Positions 33,489 through 45,305 are shown, numbered from the stretch's first letter. The stretch is 64,000 bases of DNA from Symbiodinium natans (GCA_905221605.1 CAJNDS010002459.1:178501-242500), one strand, 5' to 3'. Notes: generated by a model not told the origin, from the letters alone. A program made the numbers and translations.

Positions 33489-35842
33489 ATGCAGCATCTA
33501 GTACGACCACATGCAGTGACATGTCGCTTTGGGACCCCGAACACCTGCAAGCACAAACAGTCATTGGCTCTGCGCAAGCCCTTCGGTCCTAGCTGCTCAC
33601 AAAGCCCTAGCTGGGTGGGTGCAACCTTGGCTGTGGGATTCCATATCACGCACAAAGCCTTCAAAGCCTTTAGACTCCTTAGACATCGGCAAGCTCCAGG
33701 GCCTCGCTTCTCATCGACGATGAGTGCAGCTCACCGGGAGGAGACGGCATGTGAAGGCGAAGTCTTCTTGTATGACCAAATGTTCGGATACGCAGGTTTC
33801 GAGGCCGGCGCTGCACATGAGCGCTGTGAGGGCTCCAAAGCTGTGGTTTGCATTGGGGGCCTGACCGATGGCTTGTTGAGCTTGAGATACTTGCCCGCGC
33901 TGGCCGCAGAATTGCGGCGCGTTGGCTGGCGAACGTTTCAACCTGTGCTTGAAAGTAGTTACAGGGGCTGGGGATTGGCAAGTCTTGACGAAGATGTTGC
34001 TGGAATCGACAAGTTTTTGTCTTTCTTGCTTTCGAGCCGTGGGATTACAGAAGTCGTCCTGCTGGGATCTTCAACTGGATGTCAAGATGCCGTGCACTAC
34101 TTGAAAGCTGGAAAGCTCATCAGCCATGTGCGTGGAATCGTACTCCAAGCTCCGGTTAGTGATCGCGAAGCTTTGGAAGTCGAAGCAGGTGACGAGCACA
34201 TTCAATCCCTCCACGAGTTTGGGGAGCTGGCCAGCAAAATGATATCTGAGGGACGTGGGGAAGAGATGATGCCGCGGGCGGCTTGTGAGTTATTCGGTCC
34301 TCCGCATGTGATCTCTGCCTATCGTTTCGACTCGCTGTCCAGACGCTTGGGCGACGACGACATGTTCTCATCAGATTTATCACAAGACGAGCTGATGCAG
34401 AGACTTGGTCATGTGCATACCCCTGCCTTGTTGGTGGCATCTGCTGATGACGAATATGTGCCCAAGAGAGTGGATGCATCCAAGCTGTGCCATCGCATGG
34501 CAGATGCCATGGCTGCTGGCGTGGCACAGACTGCGGAGTGCTTGGTGCTGGCCCAAGGCGGCCATGGAGTGCGCGGGCCAGAACCACAGACCCGCTTCAT
34601 CCATGCAGTTGCGGGATTTGTTGATCGGCTGGCCGGCGCTGGCCTCCCCGAGGATGGGCGCCTTTCTCCACTCACTTGGGAAGTCTCTCTGGCGGATGTG
34701 CTTCGTGAGCGAGCCGCCGCCCTGCCTGAGAAGCCCCTGCTTGTTGCGCTCGCGGGGATGCCAGGCTCTGGCAAGAGCCGAACGTCGCAGATTTTGTTGC
34801 GGCTGCTTCACGATTGTCTTGTGATACCGATGGATGGGTTTCATACCAAGCTGTCAGACTTGAAGACCAGACCAGATGCCGAAAACGTGGTTTACCGGCG
34901 AGGAGCTCCAGACACGTTTGACGTTTCGTTGCTGAAAGAAGCACTGCAAAAGGTCAAGTCTGGGTCCTCAAGCGTGAAGTTCCCTGCGTTCGATCATGCA
35001 GCGCCGAACTGCACTTGAGGTTAAACAGGTTTGAGGTTGTTAAGGGCTGGGACTTTGACTTGTGAGATATGTGACAGCTTCCGGTTGTCTTCGGGTCTTG
35101 CATGATAGCTCTAGTGTGCATCTGGCTTGGTGTTGAGGCACGAGGAGATCCAGTGGAAGATGCAATTTGCTTTGACCGCGACATCCATCGGATCGTCGTT
35201 GTGGAGGGATTGTATCTCTTATACGACAAGGATGAGTGACTGAGCTGAATGGGCATGCTTCTCTTGGTTACTGCTTGTTGTACATCTTGTTGCTCGCACG
35301 TGTTTTGCTTGACGGCAGCGGCGTGCAGTGGCCATCGCAGCAGGTAGTTTGAGGTTTACATATCAACAGCTAAGGTGGCAAGGCATATCAACGCTTTTTG
35401 ACTACAAAGTCTACTTGGATGCTGACATTGAGGATGAGATACTTTCATGAAACTTCTCATGGCCTTCCTTCCCCAGAGTCTTCACCTGACAGGAGTGCAT
35501 CGGCCGAGTGAAGGAGCGCAACAAAGTGATTCCAGGTGCCTCCCGGAGATGTTGTTTCATTGTCCGCTTTGCTTGTCGCCTGCGGCTTGATCATGCAATG
35601 TGCAGTGAGGCTACACTCCGCAGGAAATAGACGAGCGTTGTGAGAAGGTGGACCGCAAACATGCGGAGGCCTTCACTTGCACAGGTGCTTCAAAAGCATT
35701 GGTAGAAGTTGCTTGCTTTCGGCGAGGTTGTTCAGCTGACGAGTGGAGACGCAGACCTCCATGTGGGGCCAAGTCTCTCCCAGGGCCAAAACTGACGCTG
35801 CAGTTGCAGTTGTCTGTGGTGGAAAAGACCCATTGCTCATAG
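33489..35842 (+). CDS. Fusion: DUF1749 alpha/beta-hydrolase + uridine-kinase-like P-loop kinase, about 5 exons
   Basis: The first exon is open from ATG 33489; a second possible start is ATG 33721 (MSAAHREE). It first encodes a DUF1749/UPF0613-type hydrolase: CIGGLTDGLLSLRYLPALAA, ESSYRGWGLASLDEDV, VVLLGSSTGCQDAVHYL (nucleophile elbow G-S-S-T-G) and a late His in LAQGGHGVRG. Without a stop it continues into a kinase with Walker A GMPGSGKS and the sugar/nucleoside-kinase motif VIPMDGFH, then PDTFDVSLLKEALQKVK and FDHA. Short exons complete the kinase: 35145-35235 GDPVEDAICFDRDIHRIVVV; 35375-35435 LFDYKVYLDADIED; 35493-35535 CIGRVKERNKVIPG; from 35610 YTPQEIDERCEKVDRKHAE. The order matches PRK/uridine-kinase relatives such as the yeast Yfh7 group. 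One intron seems to use a GA donor with GAG repeated at both junctions. The stop near 35842 lies in the last open frame but may not be the true end. Substrates are unknown. Confidence 0.8.
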
Positions 35843-35849
35843 TCTGAGA

Positions 35850-36500
35850 TGGAGAGAGACTTCATGCTTGAGAGGGCCGAGTGTTTTGATTCACAGGTCC
35901 ATGAAACTTCCACAGCCTCTTCAACGGCCATCTGCATGGCTCGAGAAGCGACGATGAGACATGCAAGGAATCCCAGATCAGCTTTGCAGGGCCTTGCGTA
36001 GACTGCTAGATTGACCAGGTGTCGTGCACCTTTTAAAGATGGCAGTTTACTGGTAGTTAGTGGGTATGGTTCGGCACAAAGTGAAGACCTCGTCCGAGAG
36101 CGAGCCGAAGGCCGCAGCAAAACCTCAAGGAGGCGAGCTGCATGTTCACATGCTTCCAATGTTGTGGCCATGTCTATGATCCCTGTGCCAATAAAGTTTG
36201 GTCACGGCCAGACTTGTGACACTCGTGTTGAGGTGGCAGGTCAAGTCTGCTACTTTTTTGCCTAAGAGGCTGCGCAGCATCTCGGCAGAATGATGTTGAT
36301 TTGAAGTATGGCAGGGCACAAGTAATCTCAACCGAGGTGATCATACTGCTACTAGCAGGCATTGTTGGTGGGAGTATGCTACTTTTCCCGTCGGGAACTA
36401 CTGTCGCAGCACCGGTGGATTCTTGGAGGGCAGGGTAGGGTCCGGATGCCGGTGGGGGGGGGGGGGGGGTGTGGTTAGGTTCACGAGTCATGTGTTCTTT
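35850..36500. other. no gene recognised; includes a poly-G run
   Basis: There are no supported exons. An 18-base G tract lies at about 36451-36468. Confidence 0.4.
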
Positions 36501-36509
36501 CATCGAAGG

Positions 36510-36876
36510 ATTCGCCTCGTGGTCCACCGGACACACTGTTTGCGAAGACTGCTATCCCCCTGGTGCGGAAGTTTATCAAGTCTCGGTACAAAGACTACGC
36601 GAAGGGCAAAGCAGCAAGGCTGAAGCATGATACTTGTGAGTCTTTCAATGCTCTTTGCACCAACTTTTGAATCAGGTAACTCTCCGTCACTTGAAGGAGC
36701 ACATTGTCGCAAACACGGACATTGGCCTCACCTATGAGGATTGCTTGTATAGTCTGCAGTCCATGTGTTCATGTGTCGGTCAGATTCTTGCGAAGGACTT
36801 GAGAGATGATCGATACTCCTCTGTGATCGAGGATGAAGTGGATGCTATTGTGGCAAGATGCGATGGTGGCAAGTGA
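36510..36876 (+). CDS. Two candidate exons, unassigned
   Basis: About 36520-36632 gives in one frame a basic helix-rich peptide (IPLVRKFIKSRYKDYAKGKA). A second block, about 36676-36876, reads HIVANTDIGLTYEDCLYSLQ then SMCSCVGQILAKDLRDDRYS and SVIEDEVDAIVARC, ending at a stop at 36876. The second block is well-formed protein sequence without a recognised family. The frame of the first block is uncertain because another frame is also open there. Confidence 0.35.
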
Positions 36877-37272
36877 CCTGTCCTACCGATTCATATGCTA
36901 AGTTCTGTCGAGTTTTACAGATCCATTTGTTGGAGCCAAAGTACTCCCGGGTTGTGCTTGGCCGAGGAAGCCCATCGCGTGCCTGGACACGGTTAGCGCA
37001 GACACCGAGCTGTGAGAAAACCGCCGTTAGGTTTCAGAGGCGCAGACGCACGCAGAGGAGCAGTGAACAACGCCCGTTGCGTTGTTGCTCAAGCTCATAG
37101 CTGCACCCTCAGTGCAAATTTAAATGCCTAGATCAAGTGTGTGTCTGCATGTGTGTGTGAGAGAGAAAGTGCACCTCTTGATTATGCTTTTTTCAGAGTA
37201 CTGAGACCCCCGTGCAAGAAAGCAGTGAGGAACCAGTTTCGAATCATTCCTTGGCAAAGCGCTAGTCGGGCC

Positions 37273-37818
37273 ATGTCGGTGGTGGGACGATTTCGCTTAT
37301 TTGTGCCCGGTGCGACGGCCAAGCCAGCTCCCAAAATGGGACAGGCTCTTGGACCACTGGGTATCAACATGATGACCTTCTGCAAGGACTTCAATGCGCG
37401 CACGACGAAGGTTCGACCAGAGGTGCCCCTGCAATGCACCTTGGTACCCCGAACGGACCGAACCTACAAGTTCTTCCTCCGGACCCCCGAGTCAGGTTGG
37501 TTCCTCCTGCGCTGTGCAAGGATGGCCAAAGGGTCTGACTTTGGTCAAGGGGCGCCACCAGTGGGCAATATAACGTTGAAGGAGCTCTTCCACATTGCGA
37601 AGGCCAAGAGCATGGACCCTCAGCTTATTGGCGTTCCAGTGCGAACGATCTGTCTTGCACTGATGCGATCAGCAAAGCAAATGGGCATCAAGATTTCTCG
37701 AGAGCTGGAGCCAGAGTTCTCCAAGCGCAATGATGAACCCATAGAAGGCTTGGAGGAGAAGCGGAAGCAGCTACGGTTGTTGAACAAAGCTCAAAAGAAA
37801 GGAAAGGGGAAGAAGTGA
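37273..37818 (+). CDS. Organellar ribosomal protein L11 (uL11), probably mitochondrial; single exon
   Basis: The protein forms the GTPase-associated centre of the large subunit with 23S-type rRNA and translation factors. From ATG 37273 (MSVVGRFRLFVPGATAKPAP) it has 181 residues. It shows the uL11 N-terminal signature KMGQALGPLGINMMTFCKDF with the Pro-rich helix, then the rRNA-binding C-terminal domain: NITLKELFHIAKAKSMDP, GVPVRTICLALMRSAKQMGI. A Lys/Gly-rich tail ends the protein (KAQKKGKGKK). The GATAKPAPKMG start and the short insert resemble mitochondrial L11. An upstream in-frame extension exists (37141-37272) after a TTTTTTCAG, so a longer targeting leader is possible. This is the only clearly intact intron-free gene of the window. 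Confidence 0.9.
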   Translation: MSVVGRFRLFVPGATAKPAPKMGQALGPLGINMMTFCKDFNARTTKVRPEVPLQCTLVPRTDRTYKFFLRTPESGWFLLRCARMAKGSDFGQGAPPVGNITLKELFHIAKAKSMDPQLIGVPVRTICLALMRSAKQMGIKISRELEPEFSKRNDEPIEGLEEKRKQLRLLNKAQKKGKGKK

Positions 37819-37819
37819 T

Positions 37820-38310
37820 CCTTCCAATGCTGAGGGCACTGGAGGCTCTGTCTGACGGCGCGCGTCGATGAAGGTCGCCGGCAGTCTGAGTGTCAAAAGG
37901 CATCAGCAGGTCTAACAGCCTGACGTTTCCCTTCGTGGATGTTGATTGCTTAGGATGCCTACTGGAGGTTCGCACATGCTTGTGAGTTGCTTTCATGTCT
38001 CAAGCAGCCATGAGGCATCATCAGGTGTGGACAAGCAGCCTGAGCACAAGCGCCTCATGTAACCCCAGGTGCTGATACCACAAGCAAGATTGGCAACCTT
38101 AGGCAATGGTGGCAGAGCAACGCAAGCGAGGGTGCACTCTACACAAAGACGGGTCTGGGGAGTTGTACAATATGTACAGCCCTTATGGGTCAGCCTGATG
38201 GACGAGCCATCCAAGGACTTCGCGCCACACCTGTAAGACATGTGGCGCAGAGCAGTTGCCTTTGCGTACTTTTTCTTTCTGATGTGTTTCAATCATGACT
38301 TTCCAACAAT
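37820..38310. other. 3' flank of the uL11 gene, nothing recognised
   Basis: About 490 bp follow the uL11 stop without a supported exon. No polyadenylation signal of the AATAAA type was identified. Confidence 0.4.
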
Positions 38311-38315
38311 CTGCA

Positions 38316-38982
38316 GGACGCAGGGCTTAGCTCCGAACTGCATGAAGATGCAGAAGCAGCCGTGCAGGTCCTGTGGACAGCGCAGTACCGCAGTGTTGTA
38401 GGCAAGTGCTGTTAGTGCACTCACAGGAACTGGCAGAATCTGTCAGACAACATGCAAGTCGCTTGGGCACAGATGCTGGATCCTCGTCCAGTTTTTTTGT
38501 GCATCCTTCATGCGTTTTGGAGCATTGGAGACTTGTTTGGGTGCTTCATTGTCTGCATTGTCCAGGTGCATCCAGACCTGAGCACACACTGGCCCACGCC
38601 TGAGCGAGTTTTGCACATGCTGTTAGCGCCTGACGTGTTGGATGCCTCAACAGGTTCGAGTATGGCGATGCATTGCTACGCCTTGTGGAAAAAGGTGGGG
38701 CAATATTTTCTTCGCAGCCATGACACCCCGTGGTCAGAAGTGCCTGCTGCAGAAGAAACGGGGAGAAGGCCACCCCCCTGTCTGCAGCCGACCGAGACTC
38801 TCCGACCTGCAGGTGTTTCCGGCAATACCGGCACGGAGGCGATGGATGTTGCTGGCGAGGAGGGGGCCAAGTTGCCTTCATCGAGTTACAGAAGCTCTTG
38901 CAGCCTATCGTGCGAGCACGTGCAAAGCAAGGCGCATGACGACGAGCGAGACAGTCAATGCCTTGGAGACATTGGGAACTGA
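38316..38982 (+). CDS. Candidate exons of an unassigned gene
   Basis: An exon after CTGCAG near 38316 reads DAGLSSELHEDAEAAVQVLW then TAQYRSVVG. A block from about 38568 reads HPDLSTHWPTPERVLHMLLA and PDVLDASTGSSMAMHCYALW then KKVGQYFLRSHD. A Pro/Glu/Ser-rich stretch follows to a stop at 38982. Splice acceptors (TCACAG, GTCCAG) fit. No domain is recognised. These could all belong to one plus-strand gene. Confidence 0.35.
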
Positions 38983-38999
38983 CAAGGGCCACGCTTTCC

Positions 39000-40440
39000 T
39001 CTTGGAGCTCCCAATCTTTCGCCATGCATGCTGGCTTCACCCTCTTCTTCTCCATTATGTTTTATTCTTGTGGCGTTCGTTTTGGATTCCGGGGCTTTTG
39101 TGACTTTAGTTTGGTTTGGAATTTTGCTTCCCGGCTTTCTGATGCTCTTGGCTTCCTCAGTTCTAACGTGAATGCGGGCACTAGTAAACAGGGCACTACT
39201 GTGCTGAACACCGAGAAATTGCAGTATGTGGCAGTACGAACATGTAATAGCCAACCACCGTCGTCATCATCATCATCGTCATGGTCACGGCAGGTGTGCA
39301 GTACCGAGTTTCAAGTCTTGACTCCCCGAGAGGTTTGAGAAGAGAAGGGTTGCATCTCAATGGCTTTAGTGAGAACACCGCGCCAGCTAACACAAGGATG
39401 TCCAACAACAGTGATGACAACTGAAGAGCACAGCACGACCCTCATATCTTCTCCATCTGACAGGGTTAACCCAAACAGCACTGAAGCAGATGCCAGATGA
39501 TGATTTTGAGTGGAGCGTGCTTTTATTAACATGCACCTCGTGTATCGACCGCAAAAACACAGAACGCAAACTGTAGGACGAAACAACAAACCAAGCCAAG
39601 CTTCGAGAAGAAGCATGTTGCATCAGCATGACAATGTTCCTGTTGCAAGGGGGGCTGCGCTCTCAAGCAGCACTACAGCCCAAAGCCAGGGCTTTTCAAG
39701 CCGCGAGTTACTCCCGCTTCTAAATTTTTTAGGATAGGCAACATGCCTCAAGGAGCCCCCACCCTGCTCACACAGAGGAGAAGAACTTCAAGAAAGAGAA
39801 CATTTTTTTTTTTTTTTTTGTGTGGTTCGTTCTGGGCATTCCTTACACCGGACACCTACACCGAACTAGCGGCTATGAACAGCTCAAGCTTCCGAGCGAG
39901 GTGCAAAGTTCGAAGAGCTCGAGGAGGATCTGGAACTTGCCTGGCACACAGAGCGCCGTCAGGTCGGGTTTTGTGGGTTTTTCCGGCCTTTGGACCTTGT
40001 AATTCTTTCCAGCTTGTAGGAGCTACATTCAGCTGCATCGTCCTCGTTTTGTCATGTTCGCGTTGGGCGGGCACCAGTTCATGAGTTCCTCAGGCCTGGG
40101 AATCCCTTGAGACTGCCAGGCACGCTTGTGCTGTGAAGTTCATCTGCTTCAGACATTGTGTCACTGGCCTTGGGAGGCGATGTTTGGAAATGAAGGCGCG
40201 AGAGAGAACATTGGCTTCTTCCCGCGTCCCCAAAAGAAACGTGCATACATCAAGCCGACAGGCGGATGATGCGGCCAATGCTTCGCTTGCTCGCTGCCAT
40301 CTCCGCTTGGCCGATCTCTTGAACTTGCAGGACGTATGCGTAGTATGGGGCGATTGTCACCATTCCCACCCTTGTCGGATCACATGTCCAGCTTTGGGCC
40401 AGCAGGGGCTCAAGGAAAGTGCCATGGACGAGTCCTCCAC
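39000..40440. other. mostly non-coding; T20 tract
   Basis: A poly-T run of about 20 lies at 39802-39822, and a (TCA)n tract at about 39258-39285. One plus frame near 40190-40330 (KARERTLASSRVPKRNV) could be an exon, unsupported otherwise. Confidence 0.35.
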
Positions 40441-40463
40441 TCAGAAGATGTAGGATTGTAACA

Positions 40464-40980
40464 AATGTTCGCACAGTTGGATGACAAAGAACTTCTTGGC
40501 ATCATCTTGGAGGTGCAGCAAGGCAGACAGATACGGCAAGACGCTCTCTCAAGAGGTCATGGCTGGACATGGAACGCCAACAAGTTTGTGTGGACATGGG
40601 TCGCAGGAATCGTCGTGCCTGAGTTTGCTGCGACTGCAAGCTGAGCTTCGGGCGGGCCGGGCACCGGTGGGTGACCTATGAACATGCGCGCCTGTCATGG
40701 AGGGAGATTAGTGCCTTCTGGTGCCTCTTCCCGTGTGCTGTGCTGTTTCCCAGGATAGTATCGTCCGTACGGAAGAAGGCACGGACGAAGTGGCGAAGCG
40801 GCGAAGCGGCGAAGCAGTCTGTGACGTCACCATACCATCACCCGTGCAGCCCGCACCGCTGCAGGCTCAGAATGCGCACTCAATCCGTCACCCGCCCTGG
40901 CAACACAAGTGGTTGCGCCTCCTATGGAGGCACAAGCTGTACTTCACTTCTTTCGAAGACACCACGATCTCCGTCTAGTT
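40464..40980 (+). CDS. Candidate exons, unassigned
   Basis: An ATG at 40464 opens MFAQLDDKELLGIILEVQQG then RQIRQDALSRGHGWTWNANK to a stop near 40640. A second block (about 40755-40978) reads VRTEEGTDEVAKRRSGEAVC and PWQHKWLRLLWRHKLYFTSF. They look coding but carry no recognised motif and cannot be linked with confidence. Confidence 0.3.
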
Positions 40981-41292
40981 TACGTGTCAGTTCGATGAGA
41001 GTGTCAGGGAGCCTCTTTGCAAGGTGCCAGTTCGCAAGAGGCCACGGCTTCAGGAAGCCCACCAAAGCAGTGAGGGGCAGAAGCCGGAAGATGGCAATGC
41101 AGCCAGGGAGCATCTCTGACAAAAATGCAAGTTTGTAACTCAGATTCCATGGCGCTGATCCAGGGATCTTTTTTTGCGTTCGTGTCGGTCGGAGGCTTCG
41201 GCGAACATGAGTTGCCCCTTGAATCATCTCGCAATTCTCGCAGCTTTTGAATCAAGAACATGAGATCAATGTCTGGGTCGGCTGTCAGCACT
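40960..41292 (-). CDS. Candidate minus-strand exons, unassigned
   Basis: Minus frames read TADPDIDLMFLIQKLRELRD then DSRGNSCSPKPP (about 41290-41165). After a possible intron they read EMLPGCIAIFRLLPLTALVG and FLKPWPLANWHLAKRLPDTL (about 41125-40985). The two are compatible with one protein with a hydrophobic segment. No family is recognised, and the region overlaps plus-strand candidate exons, so at least one set is wrong. Confidence 0.25.
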
Positions 41293-41424
41293 CACCGGTG
41301 ACTCACCAGCCAAGCTACTGCAACATGCCCAGAGCTGGGTAGGGTTGTAGGGGTGGTGCCAGCACCAAGTCGGCCTTCGTGGCCTCAGCCGACACAGCCA
41401 CTTCAGAAGCAGGTTGGGATTATT

Positions 41425-41531
41425 TGGGGGGTTTTTTAATATTCGGGGTGCCTTATTGGGCTCTTATTTTAAGGGAATCCTACCATTTGGGGGTCTGGTT
41501 TAGGGGTCCCCTCCTATTTCCGTAAACCCCC
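41425..41531. mobile_element. TIR element, copy 3 (reverse orientation)
   Basis: The element begins GGGGGGTTTTTTAATATTCG and ends TATTTCCGTAAACCCCC. Inside are CTTATTTTAAGGGAATCC and CATTTGGGGGTCTGG, the reverse complement of the core in copies 2 and 5. It is about 107 bp. Target duplication is not evident. Confidence 0.75.
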
Positions 41532-41571
41532 AATACCCCCCATAGACGCTTACAGACAGAACCACTGTGAC

Positions 41572-41850
41572 ATGTCGAAAGACAAGCCCGTCAAGGCCGC
41601 TGCGAATTGGACAATGCAACCGCTGTCACATGTTGATTCTGCTTGGCCTGTGCAGGCCGTGAAGCCTCCAGAGGAGGCACTTTCAGTTTGCTGGAGCAGA
41701 TGCATGGTCTCATGGTCTGCATGGATCTATTGGAAGTGCTCAATCACATGCAGGTCATCCGACTTGATGCTGACGATGGCGAGGCCATGTGGCTGCGATC
41801 CTTTTTTGGTTGCCATATTCGGCTTCTTTGCATTCGAGGTTCAGGGTGAC
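41572..41850 (+). CDS. Candidate exon, unassigned
   Basis: One plus frame (about 41665-41850) reads GGTFSLLEQMHGLMVCMDLL then EVLNHMQVIRLDADDGEAMW. It looks like helical protein. A different frame starts with ATG 41572. No motif and no clear splice partners. Confidence 0.25.
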
Positions 41851-42229
41851 CGGTATCATCTTTGCCTCACTGTGTGCGGATGGTGCAAAGAGTTCAGAAA
41901 ATATTGAAGAGCCAAAGAGCTGTCGACAGAAGGGTGCATCCCGAAGCGCGTTGACCTCTCAATTAGAAGAGTTTCTCTCATCTGGTTTCCTTGCTCGGTC
42001 GCCTTCGTGATAGGTCCTCCCAGTCATGTTTGTGCAGGTGCCGCTACACTCCCGAAGGGAAGGCCTCGACAGGCTGGATCTGTCAATAGCAATACGTTGC
42101 GGAGCACCTTGCAGTAGGAACGAAGTAGGTTGGCCCATCGATGAGGAACATGTTCAGTAGCCCAGCGTGCAAAAGCGACGGTCGTCCAGACTGTTGTGTA
42201 CCGTATGTCCTGCATGGCTTGCGTTCCTG

Positions 42230-42475
42230 TGATGTCGCCAGCAGGATCCCAGCTGAAGGTAACGGAGCAAAGGGAAAGGGCCGAGGAAGAGGGAAAGGCA
42301 AAGGCAAAGGCAAAGGCAAGGGAAGAGGCAAAAGCTCGAAGGCCGGAGCTGGTGCCGTGTCAGAGTGCAGCTCAATTTTTTTCTCCGGTTGCATCGCAGA
42401 GGAGCCTGTTCCAAAGTCGGACAAGGGCCTTGAGAAGAGGATACAGAAGCCTTGGCCTGAGAAGGTTAACATGGG
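42230..42475 (+). CDS. Lys/Gly-repeat exon, unassigned
   Basis: The frame reads IPAEGNGAKGKGRGRGKGKG and a (GKGKGK) run encoded by GGCAAA hexamers (42285-42335), then SSKAGAGAV. After a likely intron ending GCATCGCAG, it continues EEPVPKSDKGLEKRIQKPWP EK before GTTAAC. Lys/Gly repeats like this are common in dinoflagellate nucleic-acid-binding proteins (from memory). No domain is visible. Confidence 0.35.
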
Positions 42476-44129
42476 CACCCTTCTGCTGCTTTCATGTGGT
42501 GCACGCGCTTGCCACGCGAGGTATGCGCGGGGAGACGTTGCGTTGCAAGAGGTGGTGTCAGGAAAGGACAAGAAGCTGTCCGGTCAGGATTGCACCCGTT
42601 TTGCCCGCAGAGATTCTAATCACACGCACCCCGTTTATACGCATGGCCCACCGCTCGCAACTGGCAGATGAAGCAAAGATATCGCTCTGATCAAGAGACG
42701 GCCTTTCGATTGGCAAAAGCTGAGGCCGAACTTGCTTCTTTCACGGACCTACACAGCTCTCAGCTCATTCTCAACTCATGGGCCGCTGTTGTAAATAAAC
42801 CAAATCGCAAACCCGGCATAAACGCTAGGAAAGCTCGGTGTTGACGCCACCCACGCTGCACCCAGAAAATGCAGAAAATCATGGAACAATCAAACAACGA
42901 TAAACGCAGGATGAGCTTGATAGATAGTTCCGGGGATGGACGGACGGTTTTCCAAGTGATTCCTCGACTAGGTACTGTTGGAGAGCAGGTGTCGTTCGGA
43001 TGTTTGTTGTACCTCGGATTGTCTCCCTGCTCAGGATCTTATGTCTCGTGCGCTGTAACGGAGAAGCCCTCTTGGCGATGCAGGTGCTGCAAACTGCCGA
43101 AGCTGGTTTCATTGACACAGAGGAACAAGATCAAACGAAGAGGCTTGGCAATTACTCTGAGGCCTCAGGAACTGCTCCGCGTTTTGAGCACCCTTTGTCA
43201 GGCTTACACAGAAGGACATCATTGAATCTGCAAGGGCCTTGGAGTGAGCCGACCGAGCAGTCCAGTGAGATGACGTCAGCATGCCGGAGGCTGGTGTAGG
43301 TGTTGCCCGGAAGCATTTCTCCTTCGACCTGCCTTTCGGCCCATATTCCTGTGGGCTCGCCGACGTTAGTCATGCAAGGGTTTGGCTGTGAACAGACAGT
43401 TTAGTGAAGTTTAGTGTCCTGTGTGTCCGAATATCATCCTGAGCATGTTCATCAGCCGCCACTGGCCAGGTTCCATTTCCCGAAATGGACAGAACATGTT
43501 GGCTGGCGGCATAAAAGGCCATGTCGTGGGGATCTTAGAAGTTTGCTGTCCGAGATTCGTTACTGTGCAGCCGGTAGGCCTTTAAGTGTGGATGGTGTGA
43601 TCACATGCGCTTCCTTTTTCGAGCGGCCACAAGTTCTGCAGGCATTTATGCATCTGGCCAGAATCCCAGTGGCATTCATCGAGTCTGGTGAATACCATGT
43701 GACCATGCTTCTTTTGCCTGAGAAAGCTGTTGACAGAAAGCCGTCTGGCTTGAACTGCTCTTCCATCTGCTTGACATGCTGGCAGCATGCTTGAGATCTC
43801 CCAAGAGCGCTGCAAGCAAGACATGACTGTCTAGATAGCATGCGGCTATGCCATCCTTTCATCACTGCTAAACCATGGATAACTTTCTTCTAATGCAATG
43901 GACCGTTTGCAAATTGTACTTGGTCACCAACCGTTCCGCCGGTTGAGCAATAGTTGCAGCCTCGTGGCAGCCTTGCCTACAGCCCAGCACTGGCCTCACG
44001 CGTCTGCTGCGCTGCTGCGCTTGGGGCGCTGCACTCTGAGCCAACCCTGAGCCAACCGAGGTCGGCACAATGTCTACGGGGAATCCCTTCGGATTGTCTG
44101 AAATTTCCCACTATGGTGCCTGGAGTTGA

Positions 44130-45000
44130 GAAATCTTCCATCAATGCTGCCATTTGTTTTTTTTTTGAGCCGTTCTCGGAGGAAGCGCAAAGCCAAGGCA
44201 CAATGCGAAATGTTGGCGGAAAGGCTGGCGGATTCATTAACAAAAAGTTCTTTCATCCGTCGTCCATTCGCAATCAGGACGTGGGGGTGTGCACCTAATG
44301 TTAAAAAGAGCTGTACAAGAGGAGTTTCACCAGCTCCCTCGGAGCAACAAGAGATTTACAAGAGAGCTCTGCAAGGAGAGACTTTGGAAAGCTATTACAG
44401 CTGATGCCGTGGAGAAGCGAAAGCAGGACGACTTAGAGAAGGCAACGGCTGAAAGTGCCCCCTTGTTGCGGTGGATGTCTGAGATCGTAGGGAACTTTCC
44501 AAGTGCTGACCCACATGGGCTGGGCCCATCTCGCTTGCAGCTTGCAACTTGTCATTCTTGGCAGCCTGAATCTCGAGGCCAGGGAAGAAGAGCGCAAGGT
44601 GGAAGCCTTGAGGAAGGAGACCAAGAAGCGTTTAGCTCGTGGCTGGGTCGCTGCAAGGGTCTTGTCAAATCTTTCGCATTGTGCTTCAAGGAGATGTATC
44701 TGACTGGACAGTGTAACAAGGAGATGATACTTGATTGCAGCAAGAGAAGTTGAGTGTTGGCAGTTCTCCCCAGTGTTCAGTCCTTCTCAGTCTTTCAGCA
44801 TCTGAGCGATGGTAGGTTTGTTGCAGCTTGTTCTGACCCTGGAGAGCGGGCCTGGACCCCAGCTCGCTTACTTGGAGTCCGATGTGTTGTTGCAAAGAGT
44901 ACTGCCGAGGGAACGCCCGAGCAAATCAAAGCATTCAGAGAGCTCAAGCGCCGGAAAGAGATGCTCAAGGACGATCTGCGGCGAATCTGAAGCCAGTGTT
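44130..45000 (+). CDS. Charged, coiled-coil-type exons, unassigned
   Basis: Plus-strand blocks in different frames read RRKRKAKAQCEMLAERLADS (about 44166), LWKAITADAVEKRKQDDLEK (about 44379), NLEAREEERKVEALRKETKK RLARGWV (about 44570) and GTPEQIKAFRELKRRKEMLK DDLRRI (44910-44990). They are probably successive exons of one helical, highly charged protein. No family is identified. Confidence 0.4.
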
Positions 45001-45096
45001 GTTCAAGCTTACTGGCTGGGGGGTGTGGCACAGGAGCGAGCAGGTCGGAATGAGCCGGAAACAGAGGCGGAGGATCAGGACGGCTCTGCGAGAGAG

Positions 45097-45099
<3 letters not shown>

Positions 45100-45136
<37 letters not shown>

Positions 45137-45137
45137 G
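45100..45137 (+). repeat. (CTG)n microsatellite, about 12 units
   Basis: The run of CTG would encode Leu, Ala or Cys depending on frame. It lies at the end of an open stretch and may sit in an exon or in an intron. Confidence 0.95.
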
Positions 45138-45305
45138 AGAAGTTTTACGTTGTCGGTGCGACCTCTTTCTTGGAGTCACGAGCTTGTGAAACACAGGCAA
45201 GCTCTGTTGTGACACGTGATTTTGCTAGGTCGGTTTTGGCATCACGGCGCAACCTATTTTCTTGTGACAGAAGGGTTTACTCAGTTTACTCTCATGCTTT
45301 GGCAG

